Numbered from the stretch's first letter, positions 8,087-17,201 are shown. The stretch: 44,160 nucleotides of DNA from JBQTKD01 sp052389435 (GCA_052389435.1 JBQTIB010000027.1:1-44160); one strand, 5' to 3'. Translations and numbers: made by a program. The notes: generated from the letters alone by a model not told the origin.

Positions 8087-9145
8087 ATGCACACGTTTCC
8101 CATGGCCCCGCGTGGGCACGCCCTTCGCACCGCGGCCGTCCTCGCCGTCGCGGTGCCCCTGCTGCTCGGTCCCGGCGCCACGACCGCGGCAGCCTTCGAC
8201 GGGAACGCCGGACCCGTCGGCGGATCGCGGCTGACCGGCGGCGGGGTCGTCGTCGACCGTTCCGCGCCGGCGCTGCCCTACGTTCCGTCCCGCAGTTGGG
8301 TCGTCGCCGACGCCGCCACCGGCAACGTGCTCGCCGCCCGCGGCCCGCACGTCCTCGCGCGCCCGGCGAGCACGCTCAAAACGCTGCTGGCGTTGACCGT
8401 GCTCCCGCGTCTGAACAAGCAGGAGTTCTGGACCGCCACCCGCGAGGACGCCAACGTCATCGGGTCGAAGGTCGGGCTCGTGGCCGGCCGTCGGTACCTC
8501 GCCGACGACCTGTTCTACGCGCTGTTCCTGAAGTCGGGCAACGACGCGGCCAACATGCTCGCCCGCATCGGCTCCGGCGGCAGCACCGCCCGCGGGATCC
8601 AGTTGATGCAGGACCGCGCCCGGCGGCTCCAGGCCCGCGACACCGTCGTGGTCAATCCGAACGGCCTCGACGAACCCGCCCAGTACTCCTCGGCCTACGA
8701 CCTCGCGCTGTGGGGCCGCGCCGCGGTGGGCCGCGCGGACGTACGGCGGTACTCCGGCACGTCCAGCAAGCTCTTTCCGAGCAAGGTCTCCCAGGGTCGC
8801 AAGCAGTACCGGATCTACACCACCAACCGTCTGCTTGGGAGCTACCGCGGCGCGTTCGGCGTGAAGACCGGGTACACGACGCTGGCCCGCAACACCCTCA
8901 TCGCGGCGGCCACCCGCAACGGCCGCACCATCGTCGTGACGCTGATGGGCTCCAACGGCGCGACGGCTCCGCAGGCCGCACGCCTGCTGGACTGGGCCTT
9001 CGCGAACCGCACCAAGGTCCGTCCGGTCGGCCGCCTGGTCGATCCGTTGCGCGTCGGCTTCGAAGGCGTCGGGACCACGGGCGACACCGCGGTCGCGCCC
9101 GCGGGACCGCGCGAGCAGCGCACGGGTCGCCGCCGGCGGTCCTAG
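8087..9145 (+). CDS. D-alanyl-D-alanine carboxypeptidase, secreted (S11)
   Basis: 352-aa penicillin-binding-protein-type enzyme that trims the terminal D-Ala from peptidoglycan stem peptides outside the membrane. All three active-site motifs are present: Ser95-x-x-Lys98 in RPASTLKTLLAL, Ser150-Gly-Asn in LKSGNDAANM and Lys260-Thr-Gly in FGVKTGYTTLAR. A signal peptide covers residues 1-about 38 (TAAVLAVAVPLLLGPGATTAAA). The start ATG 8087 is preferred because the frame upstream to 8018, which overlaps the CHAT stop, would put 23 unlikely residues before the signal peptide; ATG 8102 is a second option. TATCGT at 8071-8076 may be a -10. No C-terminal membrane anchor is seen. Its stop shares a CTAG with the convergent phosphatase gene. 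Confidence 0.9.
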   Translation: MHTFPMAPRGHALRTAAVLAVAVPLLLGPGATTAAAFDGNAGPVGGSRLTGGGVVVDRSAPALPYVPSRSWVVADAATGNVLAARGPHVLARPASTLKTLLALTVLPRLNKQEFWTATREDANVIGSKVGLVAGRRYLADDLFYALFLKSGNDAANMLARIGSGGSTARGIQLMQDRARRLQARDTVVVNPNGLDEPAQYSSAYDLALWGRAAVGRADVRRYSGTSSKLFPSKVSQGRKQYRIYTTNRLLGSYRGAFGVKTGYTTLARNTLIAAATRNGRTIVVTLMGSNGATAPQAARLLDWAFANRTKVRPVGRLVDPLRVGFEGVGTTGDTAVAPAGPREQRTGRRRRS

Positions 9146-10284
9146 CCCTGCTTCACCAGCAGCGGCACGCGCTGTTCGGCGGAGGTGAGTCCGCCGTGCA
9201 TGCCCACGAGCTGGGAGACGAAGATCGGTTCCGAGACGCTGGCGACGATCGCGCCGGTCGTTCGAGGCACGGCCACGACGTCGCCGACGAGTTCGGCTCG
9301 CACCCGGTGCGGCGGACCGAACCACCCGGTCGCGATCGCCTCGCCGCGGGAGAGCACGCACCAGTCGGGCCCGAGCACGGAACCCCAGGCCGCCAGGACG
9401 TCCGCGGCGGCGCCCGGCACCGCGTAGACGTAGCGGGCTCGCGGTTCCCCGGCCAGCAGTTCGACGCCCCGCGCCAGTTCCGGTTCGGCGTCGAAGTCCA
9501 CCCGGCCGGACTGCGGGGCGTCGAGCATTCCGTGGTCGGCGGTGACGACGAGCGCGGTGTCCGCGGGCAAGCCCGCCACCAGCTGCTCCACCAGTCGGTC
9601 GAGGTGGGCGAGTTGCAGGCGCCAGGCCAGAGATCCGCAGCCTTCGCGGTGACCGGTTGCGTCGAGGTCGCCGTAGTAGGAGTAGACGAGCGCCGGGTCG
9701 TCGATCGGCCCGGCGGCGAGTTGGGTCAGCGTGGCCGCGACGACTTCGCCGGCCGACTCGGCCCCCACGGGGCGCGCGCCACGGAACGCGGCGATGTTCA
9801 GCCCGCTGCCCCAGAACCTGCGCGGGCCCACCGCGCTCACGGCGACACCGGCGGCGGCCGCCCGCTCGAACGCCGTCGGGTACGGCTGCCACGTCAGCGG
9901 ATCGACGGCCTCCGCGTCCCAGTGCAGGGTGGTGAGCAGACCGCCGTCGGGCTTGCGGAGCGTGAGACCGAGTACGCCGTGCGCGCCGGGCGGGAGCCCG
10001 GTGCCGAGCGAGGTGAGCGAGGTCGCCGTCGTCGACGGAAAGCCGACGCCGAGCGTGCCGCCGCGGGTCGCGAGATCGGCCAGGCAGGGGGCGAGGTGGG
10101 CGTGCGCCGCGAGAAGTTCCGAGCCCATGCCGTCGACGAGCAGCACCGCGACCCGGCGCGGCAGGTCCAAGGGCAGGGCCGCGACCTCGTCGGGCACGCC
10201 GATCGCCGCCAACACCGTCGGCATGACCTCGGCGAGAGTGGCCGAGCCGTAGGGCGGAGGAGCCTGGGGCGCGGCGGCGTTCAC
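9142..10284 (-). CDS. Alkaline-phosphatase-fold enzyme (nucleotide pyrophosphatase/phosphodiesterase type)
   Basis: 380-aa member of the alkaline phosphatase superfamily, closest to type I phosphodiesterase/nucleotide pyrophosphatases. Metal and nucleophile motifs are visible: VAVLLVDGMGSELL (first metal Asp), GFPSTTATSLTSLGTG (Thr nucleophile region), LVYSYYGDLDATGH, LVVTADHGMLD and a C-terminal GMHGGLTSAEQRVPLLV. No signal peptide is seen, so it is probably cytoplasmic; the substrate is unknown. The start is GTG at 10284, overlapping the stop of the upstream DUF5998 gene (GTGA), which indicates coupling. The larger upstream open frame is a shadow of that gene. The stop codon lies in the same CTAG as the convergent carboxypeptidase stop. 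Confidence 0.88.
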   Translation of the reverse strand: MNAAAPQAPPPYGSATLAEVMPTVLAAIGVPDEVAALPLDLPRRVAVLLVDGMGSELLAAHAHLAPCLADLATRGGTLGVGFPSTTATSLTSLGTGLPPGAHGVLGLTLRKPDGGLLTTLHWDAEAVDPLTWQPYPTAFERAAAAGVAVSAVGPRRFWGSGLNIAAFRGARPVGAESAGEVVAATLTQLAAGPIDDPALVYSYYGDLDATGHREGCGSLAWRLQLAHLDRLVEQLVAGLPADTALVVTADHGMLDAPQSGRVDFDAEPELARGVELLAGEPRARYVYAVPGAAADVLAAWGSVLGPDWCVLSRGEAIATGWFGPPHRVRAELVGDVVAVPRTTGAIVASVSEPIFVSQLVGMHGGLTSAEQRVPLLVKQG

Positions 10285-10859
10285 CCGCCGGAGCCGACAG
10301 CCTTGGACAGCGCGTTCGCGAACGCGAGCATGTCCACGACGGCCTGACGCCCGTCCGCGGCCTCGCTGACGCGCAGGTTCAGGTCGTCGGCGGTCATCGT
10401 CCCGGTGAAGCCGTGCTCGGCCTCGCAGGACGGGTCCCCGCACCCGGCGGGCTCGAGGTCGACGCGGCGCAGCGCGCCCCAGCCGACGTTCAGCACGACC
10501 TCGGCGGGCGTGCCGCCGACCTTGTGGCGGGCGGGATCGGCGACGGTACGGCTGGTCATGACGGTGCCGACCCGCCGGATCGGAACGCTCTCGGTCGAGG
10601 TCGTCGCGTAGCCGGCGGGGTTGGCGTCGTCCGCGCCGTGCTCGTCGGTGTGGCCGACGATCAGGCGGGTGGCGGTCAGCGCGAGCACGGTGACGTGGCG
10701 GCGGACCTCCTCGGAGTCGAAGGTCGTCTCCTGGTGGACCAGGTAGGAGGTCAGGACCTCCTCGCCGACCGCGAGATCGATCGCCTCGGCCACCAACTCC
10801 GGGTAGTAGCCGCTGCGCTGAATTGCGCTGCGCATCTCGCGCGCCACACCCGTGTCCAT
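10281..10859 (-). CDS. DUF5998 family protein
   Basis: 192 aa. The sequence fits the actinobacterial DUF5998 family, which I recall sitting beside this same phosphatase gene in streptomycetes. It begins with a helical region (MRSAIQRSGYYPELVAEAIDLAV), followed by strand-rich sequence (VTVLALTATRLIVGHTDEH, VPIRRVGTVMTSRTV, VVLNVGWGALRRVDLEP), a Cys pair in GCGDPSCEAEHG that might bind metal, and a C-terminal helix. No membrane segments. Function unknown; the tight operon with the phosphatase and the 22-nt gap after secDF point to a shared role. Start ATG 10859. Confidence 0.85.
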   Translation of the reverse strand: MDTGVAREMRSAIQRSGYYPELVAEAIDLAVGEEVLTSYLVHQETTFDSEEVRRHVTVLALTATRLIVGHTDEHGADDANPAGYATTSTESVPIRRVGTVMTSRTVADPARHKVGGTPAEVVLNVGWGALRRVDLEPAGCGDPSCEAEHGFTGTMTADDLNLRVSEAADGRQAVVDMLAFANALSKAVGSGG

Positions 10860-10881
10860 GCCGCAAGTCTGTCACGCCCCT

Positions 10882-13200
10882 TCACACCACCGCCCCACTG
10901 TCGCGTGGGTCGCGTCGCGACGCGGGTCGTTTGGTCGCCGCCCGATTCGTCGGGACCTCTGCGCGGGCCCTGGCCTGGAGCACCACCGCGAGTGGTGTCG
11001 CCGTGAACACCGAGGAGAAGGTGCCGATCGTCAGCCCCAGCAGCAGGGCGATCGCGAAGTCGGTGAGCGAGTCGCCGCCGAGAACGGCCAGCGCGGCCAG
11101 GATGAACATCGCGCCGAGCCCCGTGTTCACCGTGCGGGGCACCGTCGCCAGCACGGACGCGTTCGCGATTTTCGCGAACGGCGCCCGCGGATCGGCGGCC
11201 CAGTTCTCCCGGATGCGGTCGAAGACCACGACGGAGTCGTTGACCGACAGTCCGACGATCGTCAGCGTCGCGGCCAGGAACACCCCGTCGATCGGCTTGC
11301 CCAGCCACGCGAACACCCCGACCACCAACAGCACGTCGTGGAACATCGCCAGCACCGCCGCGGCACCGAAGATCCAGCGGAACCGAATCGCCAGGTAGAC
11401 CATCTGCGCGGCCAGCGCGACGACCAGCGCCAGGACCGCCTTGTTGCGCAGTTCCTCGCCCAGGCTCGGGCCGATCAGTTCGTCGCGAAGCTTTTCCATC
11501 GTTCCCCCCACCTCGCCGAGCGCGGCGCCGATTTTCGCCTCCTCGTCGTTGGAGATCGCGGGGGTGCGCACGCTGATGGCCGAGTCTCCGGAGCTCTGCA
11601 CGATCGCCCGCGGATACCCGGCGTCGGCAACCGCCGCCCGGGCGGTGTCGGCGTCGAGGACGCGGCTGGTCTGGTACTCAACGAGCCGGCCGCCGGTGAA
11701 CTCCACGCCGAGGTTCAGGCCCTTCGTCGCGATCCCGGCCACGGCGACCACCAGCAGCACCGCCGAGGTGGCCAACCACAGCCGCCGACGGCCCATCAGA
11801 TCGGGATTCCGAACGGTCAGCCACTGCCGTACCCGTCCGGTGGCGGCGATGCCGCTGAAGCCGGGTCGCCGGCGCAGGGCGCCGCGGGCGGCGGCCCACT
11901 CGGTCAGCGACCGGGCCACCACCAGGGAGGAGACCATGGAGGCGAGGACGCCGATCGACAGCGTCACTCCGAAGCCGCGCACCGGGCCGCTCGCCAGGTA
12001 GAACAGCAGCCCGGCGGCGAGCAGGGTGGTGACGTTGGAATCGAGGATCGCCGTCCACGCCTTGCGGTAGCCCGTCGCGAGCGAGCCCGCCAGGTCGCCT
12101 CGGGTTCGTTCGGCGTACTCCTCCCTCGCGCGTTCGAAGACCAGCACGTTGGCGTCGATCGCGATGCCGATCGCCAGGACGAACCCGGCCAGGCCGGGCA
12201 GCGTCAACGTGGCCCCGAGCGCAAGGAGGGCTGCGTAGGAGATGAGCGCATAGCAGGCGAGGGCGACGGTGGCCAGCGCCCCCATCAGTCGATAGACCCA
12301 GGCGATGAACAGCCCCGTCAGAACGATGCCGATGAGCGCGGCCTGGCTGCTGGCGTCGATCGCGTCCTGGCCGAGCGTGGGCCCCACGACGCGCTGCTCG
12401 ACGATCTCGACGGGCACCGGCAGCGCGCCGCCGGCGATCAGCGTCGAAAGTTCCTTCGCTTCGGCGGCGGTGAACGAACCGGTGATCGAGGTCCGACCGC
12501 CGACGATTCCGACGTTGCACTCGACACTGGGATCCACCTGCGGGGAGGAGATCGTCTTTCCGTCGAGGACGATCGCGATCCGCCGCTGCGGGTCCCCCGG
12601 CGAGGCGCACGCCGCCTTGCCGGTCAGCGCGCGCCAGGCCTTGTCCCCGGAGCCGGTGAAGTCCACCTCGACCATCCACGCGGTGCCCTGGAACGACGGT
12701 GCGGCCTTGCCCACCCCGGACCCGGTCAGCGCCGGCGCGGCCAGGCGCAGCGGGGTGCCGGTCTCGTCGGGCAGGACCCCGGAACCGTCCGTGGACAGGC
12801 CGGCGGCGTCCTCCGCGCCCGGGACTCCGGTCCCGAGGACCTCGTGGAACTGCAGTTGGGCGGTGCGGCCCAGGACACGGGCGGCATCGCGCGGATCCTG
12901 CAGCCCCGGCAGCTCGACGATGATGCGCCGCTCTCCCGCTCGGGCGATGCTCGGCTCGGCGACCCCGAGGGCGTCCACTCGACGCCGCAGCACCTCCAGC
13001 GCCCGATCGGTGGAGCGACCGTCGGCCTCGACCAGTGCCGAGTCCTTGGTTTCCAGCACGATCTGGGTGCCGCCGCGCAGGTCGAGGCCGAGCTTGGGCG
13101 GGGTGGTCAGCGCGATGGCCAGGGCCGCGGCGAGCACGGCGAGGGAAACGAACGCTCGGATCCAGCGGGAACGGACGCGCGAAGGGGTGGCATTGGACAC
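10882..13200 (-). CDS. secDF: SecD-SecF fusion, RND-type preprotein translocase subunit
   Basis: 772-aa single protein with both halves of SecDF, the proton-driven membrane complex that pulls proteins through SecYEG. SecD half: TM1 near residues 12-30, then LGLDLRGGTQIVLE, the periplasmic strand IIVELPGLQDP, and TM block GFVLAIGIAIDANVLVFERA. SecF half, from about residue 455: GLNLGVEFTGGRLVEY, then GLSVNDSVVVFDRIREN. Both halves keep the Asp-containing TM4 motif (IAIDANVLVFERA, LSVNDSVVVFDRI). Start is GTG at 13200 with a GGAG about 8 nt upstream. Most actinobacteria carry separate secD and secF near ruvB and relA; none of those neighbours is here, so this may be a second, fused copy. It probably forms an operon with the small secreted protein upstream and DUF5998 downstream. 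Confidence 0.93.
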   Translation of the reverse strand: MSNATPSRVRSRWIRAFVSLAVLAAALAIALTTPPKLGLDLRGGTQIVLETKDSALVEADGRSTDRALEVLRRRVDALGVAEPSIARAGERRIIVELPGLQDPRDAARVLGRTAQLQFHEVLGTGVPGAEDAAGLSTDGSGVLPDETGTPLRLAAPALTGSGVGKAAPSFQGTAWMVEVDFTGSGDKAWRALTGKAACASPGDPQRRIAIVLDGKTISSPQVDPSVECNVGIVGGRTSITGSFTAAEAKELSTLIAGGALPVPVEIVEQRVVGPTLGQDAIDASSQAALIGIVLTGLFIAWVYRLMGALATVALACYALISYAALLALGATLTLPGLAGFVLAIGIAIDANVLVFERAREEYAERTRGDLAGSLATGYRKAWTAILDSNVTTLLAAGLLFYLASGPVRGFGVTLSIGVLASMVSSLVVARSLTEWAAARGALRRRPGFSGIAATGRVRQWLTVRNPDLMGRRRLWLATSAVLLVVAVAGIATKGLNLGVEFTGGRLVEYQTSRVLDADTARAAVADAGYPRAIVQSSGDSAISVRTPAISNDEEAKIGAALGEVGGTMEKLRDELIGPSLGEELRNKAVLALVVALAAQMVYLAIRFRWIFGAAAVLAMFHDVLLVVGVFAWLGKPIDGVFLAATLTIVGLSVNDSVVVFDRIRENWAADPRAPFAKIANASVLATVPRTVNTGLGAMFILAALAVLGGDSLTDFAIALLLGLTIGTFSSVFTATPLAVVLQARARAEVPTNRAATKRPASRRDPRDSGAVV

Positions 13201-13289
13201 GGAGGGACTCCACGACGGCAGGGGTCTCCCGACCCCGGGCCGCGCGGAGGCGTCGGGCGGGGGTCGTTACCGGCGCCGCTGGGTGAAGG

Positions 13290-13727
13290 TCAGCGGTGGA
13301 GAGGGACGCCGGAGGCGAGAACTGCGTGCGGCGTCGGTGGAGCGCGGCTGTGCAGGTTCGCGCGGGCCGGGTTGGGCAACGGGTCGATCGACGGGGCCGA
13401 GGCCACCTCGAACAGCGGCGACCGTCTGGCCGAGGCCGCGCCGGCGAGATCGGCGGCGCCGAGGTTGTCGAGCCGGTCGACGGGGCCGAAGCGTTGCGCG
13501 TCCGCTCGGCCGAGCTTGAGGGTGGGAGCGCTCTGGCGGGCGAGCTTCTCGGCCCGATCGCCGGCCGGTCCCGCCGTGGCGACGACGCCGCCAGAGGATC
13601 GGGCGGCCTCGGCGGCGCTCGCCGCCGCCGCCGTCGGCAGCCCGAACAGCAGCGCCAGGGCGGCCAGCAGCGCCGGAACTACGGACGGGGATCGCGTCCC
13701 CGCCGCACGCTTCCAGTGCCACGGCAT
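13290..13727 (-). CDS. Small secreted protein of unknown function upstream of secDF
   Basis: 145 aa, start ATG 13727. An export signal is plausible: basic HWKRAAGTR, then hydrophobic VVPALLAALALLFGLPTAAAA with an AxA-type cleavage site near residue 38. The mature part is Ala/Arg/Pro-rich (GDRAEKLARQSAPTLKLGRA, LGAADLAGAASARRS) with no recognised domain and no cysteine. It ends 89 nt before secDF on the same strand and is divergent from psuG across 60 nt. The association suggests co-expression with the translocase. Coding is supported by the signal peptide; low-complexity composition keeps confidence moderate. Confidence 0.6.
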   Translation of the reverse strand: MPWHWKRAAGTRSPSVVPALLAALALLFGLPTAAAASAAEAARSSGGVVATAGPAGDRAEKLARQSAPTLKLGRADAQRFGPVDRLDNLGAADLAGAASARRSPLFEVASAPSIDPLPNPARANLHSRAPPTPHAVLASGVPLHR

Positions 13728-13773
13728 GCACCCGAGAGTACGTGGCCTCCGCGCCGATTCCAGGCTTCGTCGC

Positions 13774-13779
13774 TAGCGT
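13774..13779 (+). promoter_or_regulatory. Possible -10 hexamer for psuG
   Basis: TAGCGT lies 8 nt upstream of the psuG ATG in a region without a ribosome binding site. The same hexamer precedes kynU. No -35 is evident. Confidence 0.3.
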
Positions 13780-13787
13780 GTGCCTCG

Positions 13788-14696
13788 ATGGGCGTCGATG
13801 CGGAGGTGGCCGAGGCGCTGGCAGGCGGCCGAGCCGTCGTCGCGCTGGAGAGCACCGTCGTCAGCCACGGCCTTCCCCGGCCGGACAACCTCGTGCTGGC
13901 TCGCGACCTCGAGGCGATCGTGCGCGCGGAGGGCGCGGTTCCCGCGACGGTCGCCGTCCTGGACGGGGTGGCCCGCATCGGCCTGGACTCCGAAGCGCTG
14001 GAGGCGCTCGCGACGCGGGAGGACGTCGCGAAACTGTCGGTGCGGGACCTCGCGCCGGCGGTGGCGCTGGGACGGACCGGTGCGACGACCGTGTCGGCGA
14101 CCGCCCATCTGGCAGCCGCGGCGGGGATCGAGCTGTTCGCGACCGGCGGGCTCGGCGGCGTCCACCGCGATGCCGCCGCCGACTGGGACGTGTCGGCCGA
14201 TCTGGAGACTCTGGCGCGGACGCCGATCGCGATCGTCTGCTCGGGAGTGAAGTCGCTCTTGGACGTCCCGGCCACCTGCCAGCGACTGGAGACCCTCGGC
14301 GTGGCGGTGCTCGGGTACCGGACCGATCGCTTCCCCGGCTTCTACCTCGCCGACAGCGGACAGCCCGTGGACTGGCGGGTCGAGAACCCGGCGCAGGCGG
14401 CGGCGGTGCTCCGGGCGCGGCGGGCCCTGCTCGTGCCGTCCGCGACGATCCTCGCCAACCCCGTCCCGCCCGAGGCGGCCCTGGACCCGGCCGAGCACGA
14501 CGCCGCGCTGACCGCCGCGCTGACCGCGGCGCGGGAGGGCGGCGTCCGCGGCCAGCGGCTCACCCCGTTCCTGCTGGCCCGGATGCAGGCCGTCACCGGC
14601 GGCTCGGCCCTGGCCGCGAACGTGGCGCTGCTGCGCTCCAACGCCCGCCTGGCGGCGCGGATCGCCGTGGCGCTGGCGAGCCGATCCGAGACCTGA
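13788..14696 (+). CDS. psuG: Pseudouridine-5'-phosphate glycosidase
   Basis: 302 aa, the usual length. The enzyme interconverts pseudouridine 5'-phosphate with uracil plus ribose 5-phosphate, salvaging pseudouridine from RNA turnover. Diagnostic motifs: VVALESTVVSHGLPRPDN at the N-terminus, VPATVAVLDGVARIGL, the catalytic-lysine segment near VAKLSVRDL, FATGGLGGVHRDAA, and VCSGVKSLLDVPAT with FPGFYLADSG. ATG 13788 is used because the family starts just before GRAVVALEST; the frame runs further upstream only as a shadow of the opposite-strand gene. No PsuK-type kinase is adjacent. parC follows after 25 nt on the same strand, so read-through is possible. Confidence 0.93.
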   Translation: MGVDAEVAEALAGGRAVVALESTVVSHGLPRPDNLVLARDLEAIVRAEGAVPATVAVLDGVARIGLDSEALEALATREDVAKLSVRDLAPAVALGRTGATTVSATAHLAAAAGIELFATGGLGGVHRDAAADWDVSADLETLARTPIAIVCSGVKSLLDVPATCQRLETLGVAVLGYRTDRFPGFYLADSGQPVDWRVENPAQAAAVLRARRALLVPSATILANPVPPEAALDPAEHDAALTAALTAAREGGVRGQRLTPFLLARMQAVTGGSALAANVALLRSNARLAARIAVALASRSET

Positions 14697-14721
14697 CGGT
14701 CCGGGCCAGAAGAATGGGGCC

Positions 14722-17151
14722 ATGGTCGCCACCCCACCGCCCACGCACCCGAACGAACGCATCGTCGAGACCGACGTCGCCGAGGAGATGCGCGGCTCCT
14801 TCCTGGAGTACGCGTACTCGGTCATCTACTCCCGGGCCCTGCCCGACGCTCGCGACGGCCTCAAGCCGGTGCACCGACGGATCCTGTACCAAATGGCGGA
14901 GATGGGCCTGCGCCCGGACACCTCCACCGTCAAGTCGGCCCGCGTGGTCGGCGAGGTCATGGGCCGACTGCACCCGCACGGCGACACGGCGATCTACGAC
15001 GCGCTCGTGCGGATGGTGCAGCCGTTCTCGATGCGTCTGCCCACCATCCACGGTCAGGGCAACTTCGGCACGCTCGACGACGGCCCCGCGGCGATGCGCT
15101 ACACCGAGTGTCGCCTCGCCGAGCCGGCGATGGACCTCGTGCGCTCGATCCACGAGGACACCGTCGACTTCGTTCCGAACTACGACGGCCGCGAGAACGA
15201 GCCCTCGGTGCTTCCGGCCGCGTTCCCGAACCTGCTCGTCAACGGCGCGGCCGGCATCGCCGTCGGCATGGCCACGAACATGGCACCGCACAACCTCGGC
15301 GAGGTCATCGCCGCCGCGCGCCACCTGATCGCCCACCCGAACGCCGACACCGACGCGCTCATGCGCTTCGTCCCCGGCCCGGACCTGCCCACCGGCGGCA
15401 AGATCATCGGCCTCGAGGGCATCCGCGAGGCCTACGAGACCGGCCGGGGCTCGTTCAAGATGCGCGCCACCGCAACCATCGAAAACGTGACGGCACGTCA
15501 GAAGGCCATCGTCGTTACGGAACTGCCCTACGGGGTCGGTACCGAGAAGATCATCTCGGGTGTCAAGGACCTGGTGGCCGCCCGCAAGCTCCAGGGCATC
15601 TCGCGCGTCGACGACCTCACCGACGGCGACCGGGGCATGCGCCTGGTGATCCAGGTGAAGAACGGCTTCAACCCCGAGGCCGTGCTCGCCGAGCTCTACC
15701 GCCTGACCAAGCTCGAGGACTCCTTCTCCATCAACGCCGTCGCCCTGGTCGACGGGCAGCCGCTGACCCTCGGACTGAAGGAACTGCTCCAGGTCTACCT
15801 CGAGCACCGCTTCTCGGTGGTGCGGCGCCGCTCGGAGTTCCAGCGCGGCAAGGCCCAGGACCGCCTGCACCTCGTCGACGGTCTGCTGATCGCGCTGCTG
15901 AACATCGACGAGGTCATCGCGGTCATCCGCAGCAGCGACGACACCGCCGCGGCGCGCACCCGGCTCATGGAGATCTTCGATCTCTCCGAGATCCAGGCCA
16001 ACTACATCCTCGACACCCCGCTGCGCCGCCTCACCCGCTACGACACCATCGCCCTGGAGCGCGAGGGCGAGGAACTGCGCGCGAAGATCGCCGAGCTCAC
16101 CGAACTGCTCGAGTCCGACGCGCTGCTGCGCAAAACCGTCTCCGCCGAACTGAAGGCGGTCTCGGACAGGTACGCCGACCCACGCCGCACCGTCCTGCTC
16201 GAATCCGCCGGCACCCCGGCCACCGCGGTGCCGCTGGAGGTCACCGACGACCCGTGCTGGGTGCTGCTGTCCGCCACCGGCCTGCTGGCCCGCACCCCGA
16301 GCGCCGAGCCGCTGCCGACGGAAGGCCCGCGTGCCAAGCACGACGTCCTGGTCGCAGCAGTCGCCGCGACGGCTCGCGGACACGTGGGACTGGTGACCAG
16401 CGCCGGGCGCATGGTTCGCATCCCCGTGATCGACCTGCCGTCCGTTCCGTTGACGGCGACTCCTCCGGCCCTGTCCGGCGGTGGCGCGGTGACCGAATTC
16501 GTTCAGCTGGCCAAGAACGAACGCGTCGTCGGCCTCGCCTCGCTCGCCGAGGACGGACCCGTGCTGGCGATCGGCACCGCCCAGGGCGTCGTGAAGCGCC
16601 TGAAGTACGACGTCCCGGCCAACAAGGACGACTGGCAGATCGTCGACCTGCGCCCGGGCGACTCGATCGTCGGCTCGGCCAACATCGTGGCCGAGGAGAC
16701 CACCGAACTGGTCTTCGTCACCAGCGACGCGCAGCTGCTGCGCTTCGAATCGGCGAAGGTCAGCCGACAGGGCCGAACCGCCGCCGGCATGGCCGGTATC
16801 AACCTCGGCGCCGGCGCCACCGCCATCTGGTTCGGCGCCGTCGACACCTCGTGGGACGCGGTCGTCGTCACCGTCGCCGACGGCTCCGGCGCCCTCGACG
16901 TCGGCGGCGGATCGATCAAGGTCACCGCGTTCGCCGAGTACCCGGCCAAGGGCCGGGCCACCGGCGGCGTGCGCTGCCACAAGTTCCTCAAGGGCGAGGA
17001 CGTCCTCACCCTGGCCTGGGTGGGCTACTCCCCCGCCAAGGGCTGCTCGGCCAACGGGGCCCCGGTGGACCTGCCGGACGTGGACAACCGTCGCGACGGG
17101 TCCGGCATCGCGCTGGCGGTACCCCTCACCGCGGTCGGCGGGCCCGTGTAG
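14722..17151 (+). CDS. parC: ParC-like DNA gyrase/topoisomerase IV subunit A
   Basis: 809-aa DNA breakage-reunion subunit of a type IIA topoisomerase. The winged-helix region contains HPHGDTAIYDAL (quinolone-pocket equivalents Thr89 and Asp93), and the catalytic Tyr127 is in AAMRYTECRLA. It is followed by the tower and coiled coil (to about residue 490) and a C-terminal beta-pinwheel with repeats such as GLVTSAGRMVRIPV and LVFVTSDAQLLRFES. A canonical GyrA box is absent, with only a degenerate SRQGRTAAGMAGI, which favours a ParC-like decatenase over true gyrase. The partner ParE-like gene is convergent, 50 nt away. The same parC/parE/hrdB neighbourhood exists in streptomycetes. Start ATG 14722. 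Confidence 0.92.
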   Translation: MVATPPPTHPNERIVETDVAEEMRGSFLEYAYSVIYSRALPDARDGLKPVHRRILYQMAEMGLRPDTSTVKSARVVGEVMGRLHPHGDTAIYDALVRMVQPFSMRLPTIHGQGNFGTLDDGPAAMRYTECRLAEPAMDLVRSIHEDTVDFVPNYDGRENEPSVLPAAFPNLLVNGAAGIAVGMATNMAPHNLGEVIAAARHLIAHPNADTDALMRFVPGPDLPTGGKIIGLEGIREAYETGRGSFKMRATATIENVTARQKAIVVTELPYGVGTEKIISGVKDLVAARKLQGISRVDDLTDGDRGMRLVIQVKNGFNPEAVLAELYRLTKLEDSFSINAVALVDGQPLTLGLKELLQVYLEHRFSVVRRRSEFQRGKAQDRLHLVDGLLIALLNIDEVIAVIRSSDDTAAARTRLMEIFDLSEIQANYILDTPLRRLTRYDTIALEREGEELRAKIAELTELLESDALLRKTVSAELKAVSDRYADPRRTVLLESAGTPATAVPLEVTDDPCWVLLSATGLLARTPSAEPLPTEGPRAKHDVLVAAVAATARGHVGLVTSAGRMVRIPVIDLPSVPLTATPPALSGGGAVTEFVQLAKNERVVGLASLAEDGPVLAIGTAQGVVKRLKYDVPANKDDWQIVDLRPGDSIVGSANIVAEETTELVFVTSDAQLLRFESAKVSRQGRTAAGMAGINLGAGATAIWFGAVDTSWDAVVVTVADGSGALDVGGGSIKVTAFAEYPAKGRATGGVRCHKFLKGEDVLTLAWVGYSPAKGCSANGAPVDLPDVDNRRDGSGIALAVPLTAVGGPV

Positions 17152-17176
17152 GCCCGCATCCCCCACGCGGGAACCT

Positions 17177-17192
17177 CCGACAGTTTCGTCGG
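17177..17192. terminator. Small hairpin between convergent parC and parE
   Basis: CCGAC and GTCGG arms (17177-17181, 17188-17192) enclose a 6-nt loop in the 50-nt gap between the two stop codons. It is weak and lacks a long T-run, so termination here is uncertain. Confidence 0.35.
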
Positions 17193-17201
17193 TCTTCCTG
17201 C

